Source: Paludifilum halophilum (GTDB lineage: Bacteria > Bacillota > Bacilli > Thermoactinomycetales > DSM-45169). From it: DNA of 64,000 bases. The notes beneath the pieces were generated by a model that was given only the letters and a program-made list of their open reading frames with translations, was not told where the DNA came from and did not search any database. The translations under genes were made by a program, and so were the position numbers. Where the stretch lies: contig NZ_NOWF01000001.1 in assembly GCF_002245355.1 (NCBI RefSeq), positions 248,001 through 312,000 on the forward strand, given 5' to 3'. Of the stretch, positions 50,215 to 60,090 are shown piece after piece (position 1 is the stretch's first letter; every line of letters begins with the position of its first letter).

Positions 50215-51612
50215 TTAATCCTCCCCAAAAGCGGGTTTTCCGGCGGAAAGGGGGATCTGTTCCCAACACCTTCGGGTTCCATCCACCTTTCCCTCGGCTA
50301 AATGACACAGTCCTTCAAAAAACAACGGGTCGGTCCATCCGGGGGAGAGCTGACCGGCCTGCTGAAAATGGCAGGCGGCTTGAGCCGACTGCTCCTTAGC
50401 CAGAAGAATACGTCCCAATTGGAAATGCCCCAACGACTGGCATAAGGGATCCGAATACCGGATCACTTCCCGGGCCGTATGTTCCGCTTCCGCAAACTCG
50501 CCGGAATACGTGTATAACCGGGAGCGAAGAACCAACCACAAGGGATGGTTCCCCATTTCCTCCGGAAGCTGTTTGAGAACCCGCTGAACCCTTTGGACAT
50601 CCCCCTGCTGAAGCTGGTACCACACATACGTAAAGAGAAGCTCCCGGTCTTCAGGGGCCAACGTCAGGCCTTTTTGTAACCAGAGCATGGCTTCCTGCGG
50701 TTGTTTCATCAGCCACAGATTCCAGCTGATTCCATGGTAAGCGGAAATCCGTTTCGGGTCTTTCATAACCAGTTTCCGGTACCAATGCAACGCCCGTTTG
50801 ACATCGCCTGCTTCATCAAAATCCCGGGCAATCGATTCGATGACATCCGGGCTGTTAGTCTTTTCATATGCGGCGATTCGCCAGTACAGAACACTGTCCC
50901 ATTGCCGAACCTTTTTAAAGCAGTAAGAAAGATAAAGCATGGATTCCCAATCGTCTTCATCCAGATGGATGGCATGATAAAAATAAGGCACCGCCTCGCC
51001 ATATTCCCCCATTCGATAATGACAAGCTCCCATGTTGAACCAGGTATCCCGGTTCTCGGAATCATGGGAAAGGGATTTTTCAAATTGACGGACGGCCAGG
51101 GAATCGTGATTTTGCTGGATATGAACGCACCCCATCATATGGTGAGCAAAAGCACTGAACCGGGGGTGTTCTGCTGTCTCCGCAACAAGCCGAAACTGGC
51201 GGTGAGCATCATCCCATCGCCCTTCTTGGAAATCGCTTAATCCCAGATAAACGCGACCCAATAGAAACTCCGGTTCCTCATCCACGACCCGGTCAAAAAA
51301 CGGTCTCGCTTCCGTGAACATCCGTAAATCGTAATAACCTTGTCCCTGACGAAAGTTTCGGACGACCTGCTCATCCAGCCAAAATTCTTCTCCGACTTCC
51401 TCTTCCTCAGCGATTAAATCCGGGTGGGTTTGCAACAGACTGGCGAATTGTTCCTCCAGCACCAGCCATTCTTCCAGTATGTCTTCAAAAACCGCCCGAA
51501 TACGATCAAATTGCTCCCTCATCCGGTCCCGGTCGGGATGGGTTGCATGGGGATACTCCTCTTCGATTTTACTTAAACATTCCTTTGCTTGATCAAACCA
51601 TTGCAACAACAC
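50215..51612 (-). CDS. TPR-repeat protein upstream of Ku
   Basis: A cytosolic protein of about 465 residues made of tetratricopeptide repeats, seen as repeated units such as FSAFAHHMMGCVHIQQNHDS, DTWFNMGACHYRMGEYGEAV and SMLYLSYCFKKVRQWDSV. Such proteins act as scaffolds. The N-terminal part is a charged coiled-coil-like helix. GTG at 51612 is six bases after GGGGGA; ATG at 51636 lacks a site. It ends three bases before Ku, which suggests joint transcription, but a link to repair is not known. Confidence 0.85.
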   Translation of the reverse strand: MLLQWFDQAKECLSKIEEEYPHATHPDRDRMREQFDRIRAVFEDILEEWLVLEEQFASLLQTHPDLIAEEEEVGEEFWLDEQVVRNFRQGQGYYDLRMFTEARPFFDRVVDEEPEFLLGRVYLGLSDFQEGRWDDAHRQFRLVAETAEHPRFSAFAHHMMGCVHIQQNHDSLAVRQFEKSLSHDSENRDTWFNMGACHYRMGEYGEAVPYFYHAIHLDEDDWESMLYLSYCFKKVRQWDSVLYWRIAAYEKTNSPDVIESIARDFDEAGDVKRALHWYRKLVMKDPKRISAYHGISWNLWLMKQPQEAMLWLQKGLTLAPEDRELLFTYVWYQLQQGDVQRVQRVLKQLPEEMGNHPLWLVLRSRLYTYSGEFAEAEHTAREVIRYSDPLCQSLGHFQLGRILLAKEQSAQAACHFQQAGQLSPGWTDPLFFEGLCHLAEGKVDGTRRCWEQIPLSAGKPAFGED

Positions 51613-51693
51613 CAAAATCCCCCACTTCCCATTCATTAAACACGGTTATTTAGAGTATCTCCGTCCAATGATGTTCCATGCGTGAGGGATAGA

Positions 51694-51737
51694 AAAATGA
51701 CTTGATGCTGCCTGCATGGCAACACTCAAGTCATTTT
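51694..51737 (-). terminator. Terminator after the NRPS gene
   Basis: 12-bp outer stem (51694-51705 with 51726-51737), extendable by an inner TGCC/GGCA stem, with T-rich flanks on both strands. It closes the NRPS transcript. Confidence 0.8.
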
Positions 51738-51781
51738 GTTTTTATATGAAAATTGGATAACCCAGTCATATTGACCAGCTG

Positions 51782-54700
51782 TTAGTCTCTTCCTGTATCT
51801 TCACCGCCTAAAATATCCCGTACAATATTGGCATTGTCCGGAATATTAGGCTTTAGTAACATTTCATCATGCTTTCCAACTCCTTGGTAAACATGATAAT
51901 CCGGAGTCATACTCGCCCATTGATCCACGTTTTCCATAACCAGTTCTGATTTAATCTGATGAATCGTCGCCTGAATACTGCCTGTATTCTTGAGTTGGTA
52001 TAAATACTTGGAATACTTTACCATACTGGATAAAAGCTCATGCTTTGTAGCTTCATCGAAATAAGCCCTGAACTTTGGACGGGAAGTGTAATATTCCACA
52101 TATTCCTTGGTCTCCCTCTCAATTTCATATTCTGTTTTGTAAACATATTCTGTACGAGGTAGAGATTCTAACATGATCACATCAGACACAGTATATCCAT
52201 ACTGCTCCATTTTTTTCGCCACTTCAAATGCCAAAGGTCCTCCCGCAGAATACCCGATTAACACATAAGGACCTTCTTTTTGCACCTGTAGAATCAGATC
52301 CACATACCTGTCTAATCGATCATCGGCATCGACATAGTCGAAAGCATAGATGGCATACGAATCAATCAACTCGCTCATGTCGGAAAAGGCAACTCCATAG
52401 CCGATCCCAGGCGGGAAACAAAATACTTTCTTCTCTTTCGGTGAATTGAGTAATGTCATCGGTTGAATCGTTTTCCTTCCATCAGATAGAACCTTCGCCA
52501 GGCCCCTGATCGTTGAATGTTGGAAAACCAAACGTAGTGGGAGATGAATCTCCAATTCCTGACGAATACGACTGACCAAGGTGATCGCCTTCAGTGAATG
52601 ACCTCCCGAAGTGAAGAAATTTCGAGTGACCCCGATGTTTTTAACCCCTAAAATCTCCTTCCAAATCTTCACCAGCTTTTCTTCCATCTCCGTTTGTGGG
52701 GGTGTCTCTTCTCCAATAGATAAATTCAAATCTTCTACCTTGGACAGTGCTTTTCGATCCACTTTACCATTCGTGGTCAATGGAATCTCATCCACCTGAA
52801 TAATAAATGATGGAATCATGTATTTCGGCAGTTTTTTACCGAGATATTCCTTCATCTCCACCTGATCTACTTCTTCGTCTGTGACCACATAAGCACATAG
52901 ATAGACATCTCCATGTGGATCCAAGTGATCCATTACCGTCGTATCTTTCACCAGTGGATGTTGCAAGAGAACGGATTCAATCTCGCCTTGTTCAATCCGA
53001 TACCCGCGAACCTTCACTTGATGATCCATTCTCCCGATGAATTCGATATTTCCATCTGGGAGCCACCGTACTAAGTCCCCTGTTTTATACATCCGTTCAC
53101 CAGGAATAAAAGGGTTAGGGATAAACTTCTCCTGAGTCAATACCGGTTGATTCAAATATCCTCTAGCCAGACCTATACCACTAATATACAATTCTCCAGG
53201 TACTCCGACGGGTTGTGGCTGTAACTGGTCGTTTAAAATGTAGATAGAGGTGTTGGCTATGGGTTTTCCAATCGGAACCGTAGATAATGGTTCACTTTTC
53301 CGTACGTCGGACCAAAGGGAAGTAAAAACGGTTGCTTCTGTAGGTCCATAACCGTTTATATAGACGGACCCCCATTTCTGAACGAGATCAGGTGTACTTC
53401 TATCACCGGTTACTATTAGCTTACGTACGGATGGCAATCTTTCCGGCTGGAGGTACTTCACATAAGCAGGTGGTAAATGCAAAATCGTTACCTGTTGATG
53501 ATAGATGTACTTTTGGAAAACGACATGGTCCAGAATGATCTTTTTCGGAATCAAGACCAATGGGATCCCATTCAACAATGCCGTCCACATTTCTTCAACA
53601 GAAACATCAAATGAAATACTGGAAAACAGACCGATTCGATCCCGATGTTCAAGATTGAATAAATCCGTCGAATTCGTTATTAGGTTCGGTACACCGATAT
53701 GCTCAACCATGACACCTTTCGGTCTTCCTGTTGTTCCCGAAGTATAAGTCACATAGGCCAGATCATTCGGCCCATTGGCCAAAGTTAAATTGGAAGCATC
53801 ATCGTCATGCTCCCTCTCATCTGCTACATTGAGCCATTCTCCAGTAAAGTCTTGTGTACTCACTCGTTCCATGACTGACGTTTGACTCAAAACCCATTTA
53901 GCACCACTATCATTTAAAATATACGCGATCCGTTCAGCCGGATATTCTGTATCTACCGGAACATAGGCCCCACCGGCTTTAAGAATGGATAAGATTCCTA
54001 CTATCATATCCAGTGATCGTTCCATGATGAGAGCTACCCGTTCATTCGGGTGTACACCGCGTTTCCGCAAGGTGCGTGCCAATCGATTCGCACGCTCGTT
54101 TAGCTCCCGGTAAGTCATCTTTTCCTCTTCGATCACAATAGCGATATGATCGGGGGTTTTCTCTACTTGCTCTTCAAAAAGAATATGAATCGGTTTTTGT
54201 GGAAATGCTCGATTTGTCTCGTTCCATTCCACCAAGATTTGTTTTTTCTCTGCTTCAGTCAGGATTTCTACTTCTGCCAAGGTTTTTTGAGGATGATGAG
54301 CCATTTCTTTGACCACTTGCACGAAGTGCCGTGCCAATCGCTCTACAGTCTCCCGTTTAAACAGGGCGGTACTGTATTCTAAATAGAACTCGATCTCATT
54401 TTCTTTTTCTTTCCCCATGAACGTGAGATCAAATTTCGCAACCGATACAGGCAATTCAACCGGCTTTACGGTTAAACCCTCCATTTGCAGTGATGTCAAG
54501 TCTCCAACGTTTTGTACGCTGAACATGGTATTAAATAAAGGGTTACGACTTAAATCTCGATCGATATTTAATTTTTCCACTAACTCTTCAAACGGATAAT
54601 CCTGATTTTCCACTGCTTTTAGAACTTGATCTTTCACTTCTTTTACGAATTGGAAAATCGTTTTTTCACCGTGTGGTTCCATTCTCATGCCTAATGTATT

Positions 54701-57448
54701 GACAAACATCCCCATCATCGAACTTACATCGGCATTCGATCTTCCAACGACAGGTGTTCCTACGATGATATCCGTTTGATTGGTGTATTTATATAGGAGT
54801 ACGTTATAGGCGGCAAGTAGCGCCATGTAGAGTGTTATTGTCCCAGTTTGCTGCATGGTTTCCTTTAAGGCTAGAGTGGTTTCCCGGTCTATTCGGAAAA
54901 AGATACGCTCCCCGGAAAAATCCTGTACTTGTGGTCGTGAATAGTCTGTAGGCAATTCTAACACAGGCAGTTCTCCAGAAAATTGCTCTAGCCAATACTC
55001 TTCCTGTGGCTTCATCTTATCCGAAACTCTTTGCTGATGTTTATGATTCAACTCCGGTAATACCCGGCCATTATACAGTTGTGCAAGTTCGTGAAGCATG
55101 ATTTCCAGCGATGTCGCATCTGAAACAATGTGATGTAGATCCATCAGTAAGAGATGTTTTTCTTTTGCTACTTTGATCAATTCCACTCGCAGAAGTGGTG
55201 CCCTGTCTAAAGAAAACGGTTGAACAAAGTTCTCCATCCGTGCTTGGATATTCTCCTCAGACATCACTTGATAAGAAAGAGTAAAGTCCACTTCCGGAGC
55301 GATTTTTTGAACAGGTTCTCCATCGATTAATTCAAATGAGGTACGTAAAGCTTCATGGCGCTGGATTAATTGTTGAAATGACACCTCTAACTGTGAAACA
55401 TCCAAATCTCCCTCCAACCACATACCACTCGGTATGTTGTAGTGGACACCTTTCGGATCCAATTGCTGCATAAAGTACACGCCTTTTTGTGGCGAAGAAA
55501 CCGGATCATACGGTTGAATGGATACCGACGCGGCAGAGGGATCTGTTCCGGACAATGTTTCTTCATCTTTGGGCAACGGACTCTCTACCACATGGCTGCT
55601 AAGTTCAGCAATCGTTGGATATTCAAAAATGTCCTTAATTTCCATGATCAGATTATCTTTTTTAAGGTGATTGGAAACCTGAATCGCTTTTAACGATTCA
55701 CCACCAAGGTCAAAAAAGTTGTCATGAATGCTAATGTGTCCTCTTTCCAATACCTGTTGCCAAGCCTCAACCAATATTTTTTCCACCCTGTTTCTGGGAG
55801 GGACATATTCCGCTTCTATAGATACGCATTCCGCCGGTTCAGGTAACGCCCTCCGATTGATTTTTCCATTCGGATTTAAAGGAAGGGATTCCATCCATAA
55901 AAAAGCGGAAGGGATCATATAATCCGGCAATTTTGTTTTTAAATCATCCCGTATTTCTTTTAAGTCCTCGGGACTCGTTGTTACAACATAAGCGGCCAAA
56001 TATTTTTTTCTCGTTTGGTCTTCCAACGGAATGACTACGGCATTCTTTACTGCTGAATTCTTACGTATGGCTCGTTCCACTTCACCCAATTCAACCCGAA
56101 AGCCTCTTACTTTTACCAGGTGGTCTGAACGTCCACGTAATTCAATCGTCCCATCGGGTAACCATCGTGCCAAATCTCCCGTTCGGCATAAGCGCTCTCC
56201 CGATTTAAAGGGATGAGGGATAAACTTCTCATGGGTTAAATGGGGCTGATTTAAATATCCGCGTGAAAGCCCGTCCCCTCCAACCGCTAATTCACCAATA
56301 ACCCCCCGTGGAACAGGCTTACAGTTTTGATCCAATATATACACTTCAACATCGGGAAGAGGACGCCCAACCGGAACAAACGTATCCCCCTGCCAATCAG
56401 AAGGGATGGGATAATAGCATGTAAACGTAGAGTTCTCCGTTAATCCATAACCATTTATCAATTGCAAACCTTCAATCCGCCGTGCTTTCTTTATATGGTT
56501 GACTGAAGCGACATCCCCGCTGATCAATATTGTTTTGAGGTGTTGTACTGCGTGAAATTCGTTATCTACCAGCAAATTAAATAAACCCATCGGTAAGGAT
56601 AAGAAGGTGACATCATACTCTTTTAAACATTGGGTTAATTGGGAAAGGGACGGAGTTTCAGGAGGCGGCATGATTGCCAAGCAGGCACCATGTAACAAAC
56701 TGCCCCATATTTCAATCGTGGATGCGGCAAATGCCGCGGAAGCCATTTGTAAAAAAACATCCTCTGAAGTGATGGAAACGCCGGGCATGCCGTTTATTAA
56801 GCGTGAGATACCATGATGAACAATTTCGATCCCTTTCGGTTTTCCAGTGGATCCCGAAGTGAACAAAATATAAGCTAAATCATTTCCCTTTCTTTTATTG
56901 ATCAAATTCATCCCCGAACAGTCAGCGATTCGTTTCCATTCCTCATCTACACATAAAATGGGGATTTCTTTATTGGCCAACTGATCTTTCAGAACGGTCT
57001 GCGTCAGTAAAATGGATATTTTTGTTTCCTGCAACATGTAATTTACACGTTCTGCAGGATACCTCGGGTCTATCGGGACAATCGTACCACCGACTTTTAA
57101 AATAGCCAACATTCCTACGATTAATTCGACAGAACGTTCCATGGAAATCCCAATCAAGTTTTCCGCTTTAACTCCTTGGTCCTGTAAATAGTGAGCCAAT
57201 TGATTTGCCGACTGATTCAGCTCTTGATAAGTCCATTTCTTTTCACCGAAAACAAGTGCAATTTTCTGAGGTGTTTTTTTCACTTGTTGTTCAAATATTT
57301 CGGAAAGGGATAGGTGTTTAGGATAGTCTACATATGTTTGATTTGACTGAAACAGCATCTGATGCAGTTCCGCTTCGCTTGGCCATATGTCCTTCGAATA
57401 CTTTTTCTTCATATTTTCTAAAACAGTGCTTAAAGAATCCTTTTCCAT
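51782..57448 (-). CDS. Two-module nonribosomal peptide synthetase (A-T-C-A-T-TE)
   Basis: An 1888-residue NRPS. Order: A1 (about 40-535; FTSGSTGKPKG), carrier T1 (DNFFDLGGESLKAIQ, phosphopantetheine serine near 585), C (about 645-1070; HHIVSDA near 773), A2 (about 1085-1560; YTSGTTGRPKG), T2 (FFTSGGHSLKAI), TE (about 1690-1880; GYSAGGPLAFEV). It starts with A-T without a C domain, so module 1 initiates, and TE releases a two-unit product. In A1 the aspartate that binds the alpha-amino group (FDxS) is replaced by alanine (FAAS near 240), while A2 keeps FDVS. The ATG at 57448 follows GGGAGGGA. The gene is more AT-rich than its neighbours. No tailoring, PPTase or transporter gene is adjacent. 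Confidence 0.93.
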   Translation of the reverse strand: MEKDSLSTVLENMKKKYSKDIWPSEAELHQMLFQSNQTYVDYPKHLSLSEIFEQQVKKTPQKIALVFGEKKWTYQELNQSANQLAHYLQDQGVKAENLIGISMERSVELIVGMLAILKVGGTIVPIDPRYPAERVNYMLQETKISILLTQTVLKDQLANKEIPILCVDEEWKRIADCSGMNLINKRKGNDLAYILFTSGSTGKPKGIEIVHHGISRLINGMPGVSITSEDVFLQMASAAFAASTIEIWGSLLHGACLAIMPPPETPSLSQLTQCLKEYDVTFLSLPMGLFNLLVDNEFHAVQHLKTILISGDVASVNHIKKARRIEGLQLINGYGLTENSTFTCYYPIPSDWQGDTFVPVGRPLPDVEVYILDQNCKPVPRGVIGELAVGGDGLSRGYLNQPHLTHEKFIPHPFKSGERLCRTGDLARWLPDGTIELRGRSDHLVKVRGFRVELGEVERAIRKNSAVKNAVVIPLEDQTRKKYLAAYVVTTSPEDLKEIRDDLKTKLPDYMIPSAFLWMESLPLNPNGKINRRALPEPAECVSIEAEYVPPRNRVEKILVEAWQQVLERGHISIHDNFFDLGGESLKAIQVSNHLKKDNLIMEIKDIFEYPTIAELSSHVVESPLPKDEETLSGTDPSAASVSIQPYDPVSSPQKGVYFMQQLDPKGVHYNIPSGMWLEGDLDVSQLEVSFQQLIQRHEALRTSFELIDGEPVQKIAPEVDFTLSYQVMSEENIQARMENFVQPFSLDRAPLLRVELIKVAKEKHLLLMDLHHIVSDATSLEIMLHELAQLYNGRVLPELNHKHQQRVSDKMKPQEEYWLEQFSGELPVLELPTDYSRPQVQDFSGERIFFRIDRETTLALKETMQQTGTITLYMALLAAYNVLLYKYTNQTDIIVGTPVVGRSNADVSSMMGMFVNTLGMRMEPHGEKTIFQFVKEVKDQVLKAVENQDYPFEELVEKLNIDRDLSRNPLFNTMFSVQNVGDLTSLQMEGLTVKPVELPVSVAKFDLTFMGKEKENEIEFYLEYSTALFKRETVERLARHFVQVVKEMAHHPQKTLAEVEILTEAEKKQILVEWNETNRAFPQKPIHILFEEQVEKTPDHIAIVIEEEKMTYRELNERANRLARTLRKRGVHPNERVALIMERSLDMIVGILSILKAGGAYVPVDTEYPAERIAYILNDSGAKWVLSQTSVMERVSTQDFTGEWLNVADEREHDDDASNLTLANGPNDLAYVTYTSGTTGRPKGVMVEHIGVPNLITNSTDLFNLEHRDRIGLFSSISFDVSVEEMWTALLNGIPLVLIPKKIILDHVVFQKYIYHQQVTILHLPPAYVKYLQPERLPSVRKLIVTGDRSTPDLVQKWGSVYINGYGPTEATVFTSLWSDVRKSEPLSTVPIGKPIANTSIYILNDQLQPQPVGVPGELYISGIGLARGYLNQPVLTQEKFIPNPFIPGERMYKTGDLVRWLPDGNIEFIGRMDHQVKVRGYRIEQGEIESVLLQHPLVKDTTVMDHLDPHGDVYLCAYVVTDEEVDQVEMKEYLGKKLPKYMIPSFIIQVDEIPLTTNGKVDRKALSKVEDLNLSIGEETPPQTEMEEKLVKIWKEILGVKNIGVTRNFFTSGGHSLKAITLVSRIRQELEIHLPLRLVFQHSTIRGLAKVLSDGRKTIQPMTLLNSPKEKKVFCFPPGIGYGVAFSDMSELIDSYAIYAFDYVDADDRLDRYVDLILQVQKEGPYVLIGYSAGGPLAFEVAKKMEQYGYTVSDVIMLESLPRTEYVYKTEYEIERETKEYVEYYTSRPKFRAYFDEATKHELLSSMVKYSKYLYQLKNTGSIQATIHQIKSELVMENVDQWASMTPDYHVYQGVGKHDEMLLKPNIPDNANIVRDILGGEDTGRD

Positions 57449-57807
57449 ACGTGATCCCTCCCGCGCATTCATCGACTAGAGTCAGAATGGTTAGCAACTT
57501 TCTACACAGTAAAAAAATTAGATTTTTTGGTCGCTTTTCCTGCATTCATTTTCATTTTAAAGTTCTTAATTTGAAAAATAAAGAGTCGATCTAAATCTCC
57601 TTTCACGGGACTATCTGGCGGAAAGGGCATAAAAAAGATAGTAACAAAACGGGAGGATATCTATTTCTTCTTCGGTCTGTTTCCGGAAGCAATGGAATTC
57701 GTCACCGATAAAACCTATGGATGTTCATACAATTCATATTGACTCGTGAATCAGCCCTTCCTCTGATCCTATGAAAACATATTTATAATATAGGAGGTGA
57801 AGATGAT
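57449..57807. other. Divergent intergenic region, NRPS and spore-surface gene
   Basis: No gene is visible in this AT-rich stretch. It must hold the NRPS promoter (minus strand) and that of the repeat protein (plus strand). The plus-strand sequence just before the second gene (CATATTTATAATATAGGAGG) resembles the segment before 58654 and could be a sporulation-type -10, which I cannot confirm. Confidence 0.45.
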
Positions 57808-58470
57808 TTGGTCACCAACATTGTTCGAAGCGTCTTTAATCTAGTCGAGGGGATTTTGGGAAGTATTTTCGGCCCTCCGGGACCCCCGTTGGAACTCCCG
57901 CCGATCAGCCGGGACGACTTTTACACGACCAACCAGAATACCCCGCTTTCGGTCCCCCCGCCTGGGGTATTAGCCAATGATTTCGACCTGGATGGAGATC
58001 CGCTGACAGCCATTCTGGTCAGTGGCCCTTCCAATGGATCCGTGGTACTAAACGCCGATGGTTCCTTTACCTACACTCCGAACCCCGGTTTCGTAGGAAC
58101 GGATGCCTTTACGTACCAGGCCAGTGATGGGAGAACACGATCCCTCGTTGCTTCCGTAACCATTACCGTAAACCCCGTCAACCTACCCCCGGTTGCCCAG
58201 AATGATATGTATGAAACGACTCAGAACACCCCCCTTGCCGTTCCCGCCCCGGGTGTGCTGGCAAATGACACGGATCCGAACGGTGATCCGCTTTCGGCCC
58301 AATTGGTCGGTGCTCCATCCAATGGAACGGTGGTACTGAACTCGGACGGCTCCTTCGTCTATACTCCGAACCCTGCTTTTACCGGGACGGACACTTTCAC
58401 TTACCGGGCCAGTGATGGAAGCGCACTTTCCAATGTGGCCACCGTGTCTATCACCGTAAGCGTTCCTTGA
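57808..58470 (+). CDS. Surface protein with two cadherin-like Ig repeats (Big_9/VCBS type)
   Basis: A 220-residue protein. After a short N-terminal hydrophobic helix (NIVRSVFNLVEGILGSIF) and a proline-rich stretch come two tandem repeats of about 95 residues, each with TTQNTPL-VP-PGVLAND, DPLTAILVSGPSNGSVVLN and DGSFTYTPNPGF, then GTDAFTYQASDG. These are bacterial Ig-like/VCBS repeats. No signal peptide is seen, which with the N-terminal motif shared by 58654-58953 suggests a spore-surface rather than a secreted protein. TTG at 57808 follows AGGAGGTG by eight bases. It is the first gene of a run that continues to sugar-nucleotide genes. Confidence 0.82.
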   Translation: MVTNIVRSVFNLVEGILGSIFGPPGPPLELPPISRDDFYTTNQNTPLSVPPPGVLANDFDLDGDPLTAILVSGPSNGSVVLNADGSFTYTPNPGFVGTDAFTYQASDGRTRSLVASVTITVNPVNLPPVAQNDMYETTQNTPLAVPAPGVLANDTDPNGDPLSAQLVGAPSNGTVVLNSDGSFVYTPNPAFTGTDTFTYRASDGSALSNVATVSITVSVP

Positions 58471-58509
58471 CGGTCCCTCCGCTGATGGAGAAGTCAGACG
58501 ATCAAATTT

Positions 58510-58547
58510 CCCCCTTATCGATCCCTCTTAAGATAGGGGGCTTTTTT
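58510..58547 (+). terminator. Terminator after the repeat protein gene
   Basis: CCCCTTATC / GATAGGGGG stem followed by C and six T. Confidence 0.85.
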
Positions 58548-58653
58548 ATGAGGGGATTCTATCACGATTTTCATTTTTATTTGCTAATGATATAACACAC
58601 GCCCTGACTCTTTTTTCCGTGAAGAATATTTTATAAAAGGAGGTGAGGAAAGA

Positions 58654-58953
58654 TTGCTTATCAATATTTTTCGAGGTGTAGAAGGGATTTTGTGCAGTAT
58701 TTTTCAGCCGGTTTGTCCACCGCGGTTTTTTCCGCCATTTATCTGCCCCCCGTTCGATGAAAACGCGGCAATCAGACGTCGGCTCCAACTCTTTTTGAAT
58801 CAGATGGTCACCGTCGAAACGACATCCGGGGATGTATCCGGTCAGGTGACGGCCGTCGGATTCGATTTTCTCGAATTGCAGTCGGCCGGAGAGATTATTT
58901 TGATCCCGTTTGAAAGCATCCTTTTTGTCAGCCTGCAAGAAGGGAGTGTATAA
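58654..58953 (+). CDS. DUF2642 (YuzF-like) protein with N-terminal targeting-like motif
   Basis: A 99-residue protein. The N-terminus (MLINIFRGVEGILCSIFQPV) closely resembles that of the preceding repeat protein (VEGIL-SIF-P), followed by a proline/phenylalanine-rich linker and a DUF2642-like small beta domain (NQMVTVETTSGDVSGQVTAVGFDFLELQ). This domain is known from spore-associated proteins of Bacilli. TTG at 58654 follows GGAGGTGAGG. The next gene encodes a second, diverged copy of the domain without the motif. Confidence 0.75.
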   Translation: MLINIFRGVEGILCSIFQPVCPPRFFPPFICPPFDENAAIRRRLQLFLNQMVTVETTSGDVSGQVTAVGFDFLELQSAGEIILIPFESILFVSLQEGSV

Positions 58954-58956
58954 GGC

Positions 58957-59163
58957 ATGGAACTGGAAGATCGTCTTCGCCAGTTTATTGGTAGAACGGT
59001 TCAAGTGGCAGTCTCTAGGGATGAAGACCCTATCGAAGGTCAACTGGTGAGCGTCGGTGAGGCAACCTTTACTCTTCGGATCGTTCCTCCACCGGGATAT
59101 GGCCCCCCCAGCTTTGCAACGTTTATTATTCGAAGCGTCGGTTATATAAGAATCTTTGTTTAA
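58957..59163 (+). CDS. Small DUF2642-like beta-domain protein
   Basis: A 68-residue protein made only of a small beta barrel (LRQFIGRTVQVAVSRDEDPI, then GQLVSVGEATFTLRIVPPPG), similar in plan to the second half of the preceding protein. Possibly spore-associated. It starts three bases after that gene, with AAGGGAG upstream, and precedes the epimerase gene by 15 bases. The function is unknown. Confidence 0.65.
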   Translation: MELEDRLRQFIGRTVQVAVSRDEDPIEGQLVSVGEATFTLRIVPPPGYGPPSFATFIIRSVGYIRIFV

Positions 59164-59178
59164 GATGGGATACCCAAG

Positions 59179-60090
59179 ATGATTCTGATTACGGGGGCGG
59201 CGGGATATATCGGATCCAAGTTGGTTCACTTTTTTTTGGATCAAGACATCCCGATACGAGCGATTGATAACTTTCGTGTTCATCCCATGCCCAAAATGAC
59301 CGGCGCAACAATTCACAAAATGGATGTCACCGTTCGAGATGACGTGAAAGAGATGGTAAAAGGTGTTGACACGATTATTCATTTAGGTGCGATCAGCGAT
59401 GTTTCCCAGTGTGAAACCCATGCGGACGAAGCGATTCAAGTCAATCTCCTTTCCATGCAGTATTTAATGAGTGAAGCGACGAAAGCAGGGGTGCGAAAAG
59501 TCATCTTTCCGTCATCTTTTGCGGTGTATGATCCACATTCGGAACGGATTACCGAACAAACGCGATTAAAGCCCGTCACTTTCTATGGGCATATGAAAAA
59601 ATGGGCAGAAGAACTGCTTCTTGCCGAACAAGCAAAAGGAACCCTCGATGTGGTGATTTTTCGGCAATCCAATGTGTACGGTAAAGGATGGGTCTCAAAA
59701 ACAACGGTGATCGAAAATTTTTGTCGTTCTTTGTTGAATAACCAGCCCATCACGATTTACGGATCCGGACAACAAACGCGTAATTTTATCCACTTGGATG
59801 ATGTGGCTTGGGCTTACTACCGAGCTTTGTCCCCTTCCGTCCAGGGTGTCTATAATTTGGGCGGGGAAGAAACCTATAGTATTTTCGATCTGGCCCATTT
59901 GGTTAATCAAGTGGGACAGGAATCCATCGGTCGGTCCGTGCCCATTATCCGAAAGCATCCACAACCGATCGAAGAAAAGAAGACTCACTTTACAACCTTG
60001 GATCGCCAAAAATTAAAGAGTCTATTTAGAAACAGAAAAATGAAGAGTGTCAAAACGGGGATTCATGAGTACCTTCGTGAATCGACCTAA
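59179..60090 (+). CDS. NAD-dependent sugar epimerase/dehydratase
   Basis: Extended SDR of 303 residues acting on a nucleotide sugar. The cofactor motif is ILITGAAGYIGSKLVHFF, the catalytic serine lies in FPSSFAVYDPHS, and the YxxxK pair is FYGHMKKWAEE. The segments VIFRQSNVYGKG and TRNFIHLDDVAWAYY are typical of UDP-glucose 4-epimerase-like enzymes. The substrate is not determined. It ends with a four-base overlap with the convergent acetyltransferase gene. It belongs to the surface-sugar group. Confidence 0.88.
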   Translation: MILITGAAGYIGSKLVHFFLDQDIPIRAIDNFRVHPMPKMTGATIHKMDVTVRDDVKEMVKGVDTIIHLGAISDVSQCETHADEAIQVNLLSMQYLMSEATKAGVRKVIFPSSFAVYDPHSERITEQTRLKPVTFYGHMKKWAEELLLAEQAKGTLDVVIFRQSNVYGKGWVSKTTVIENFCRSLLNNQPITIYGSGQQTRNFIHLDDVAWAYYRALSPSVQGVYNLGGEETYSIFDLAHLVNQVGQESIGRSVPIIRKHPQPIEEKKTHFTTLDRQKLKSLFRNRKMKSVKTGIHEYLREST

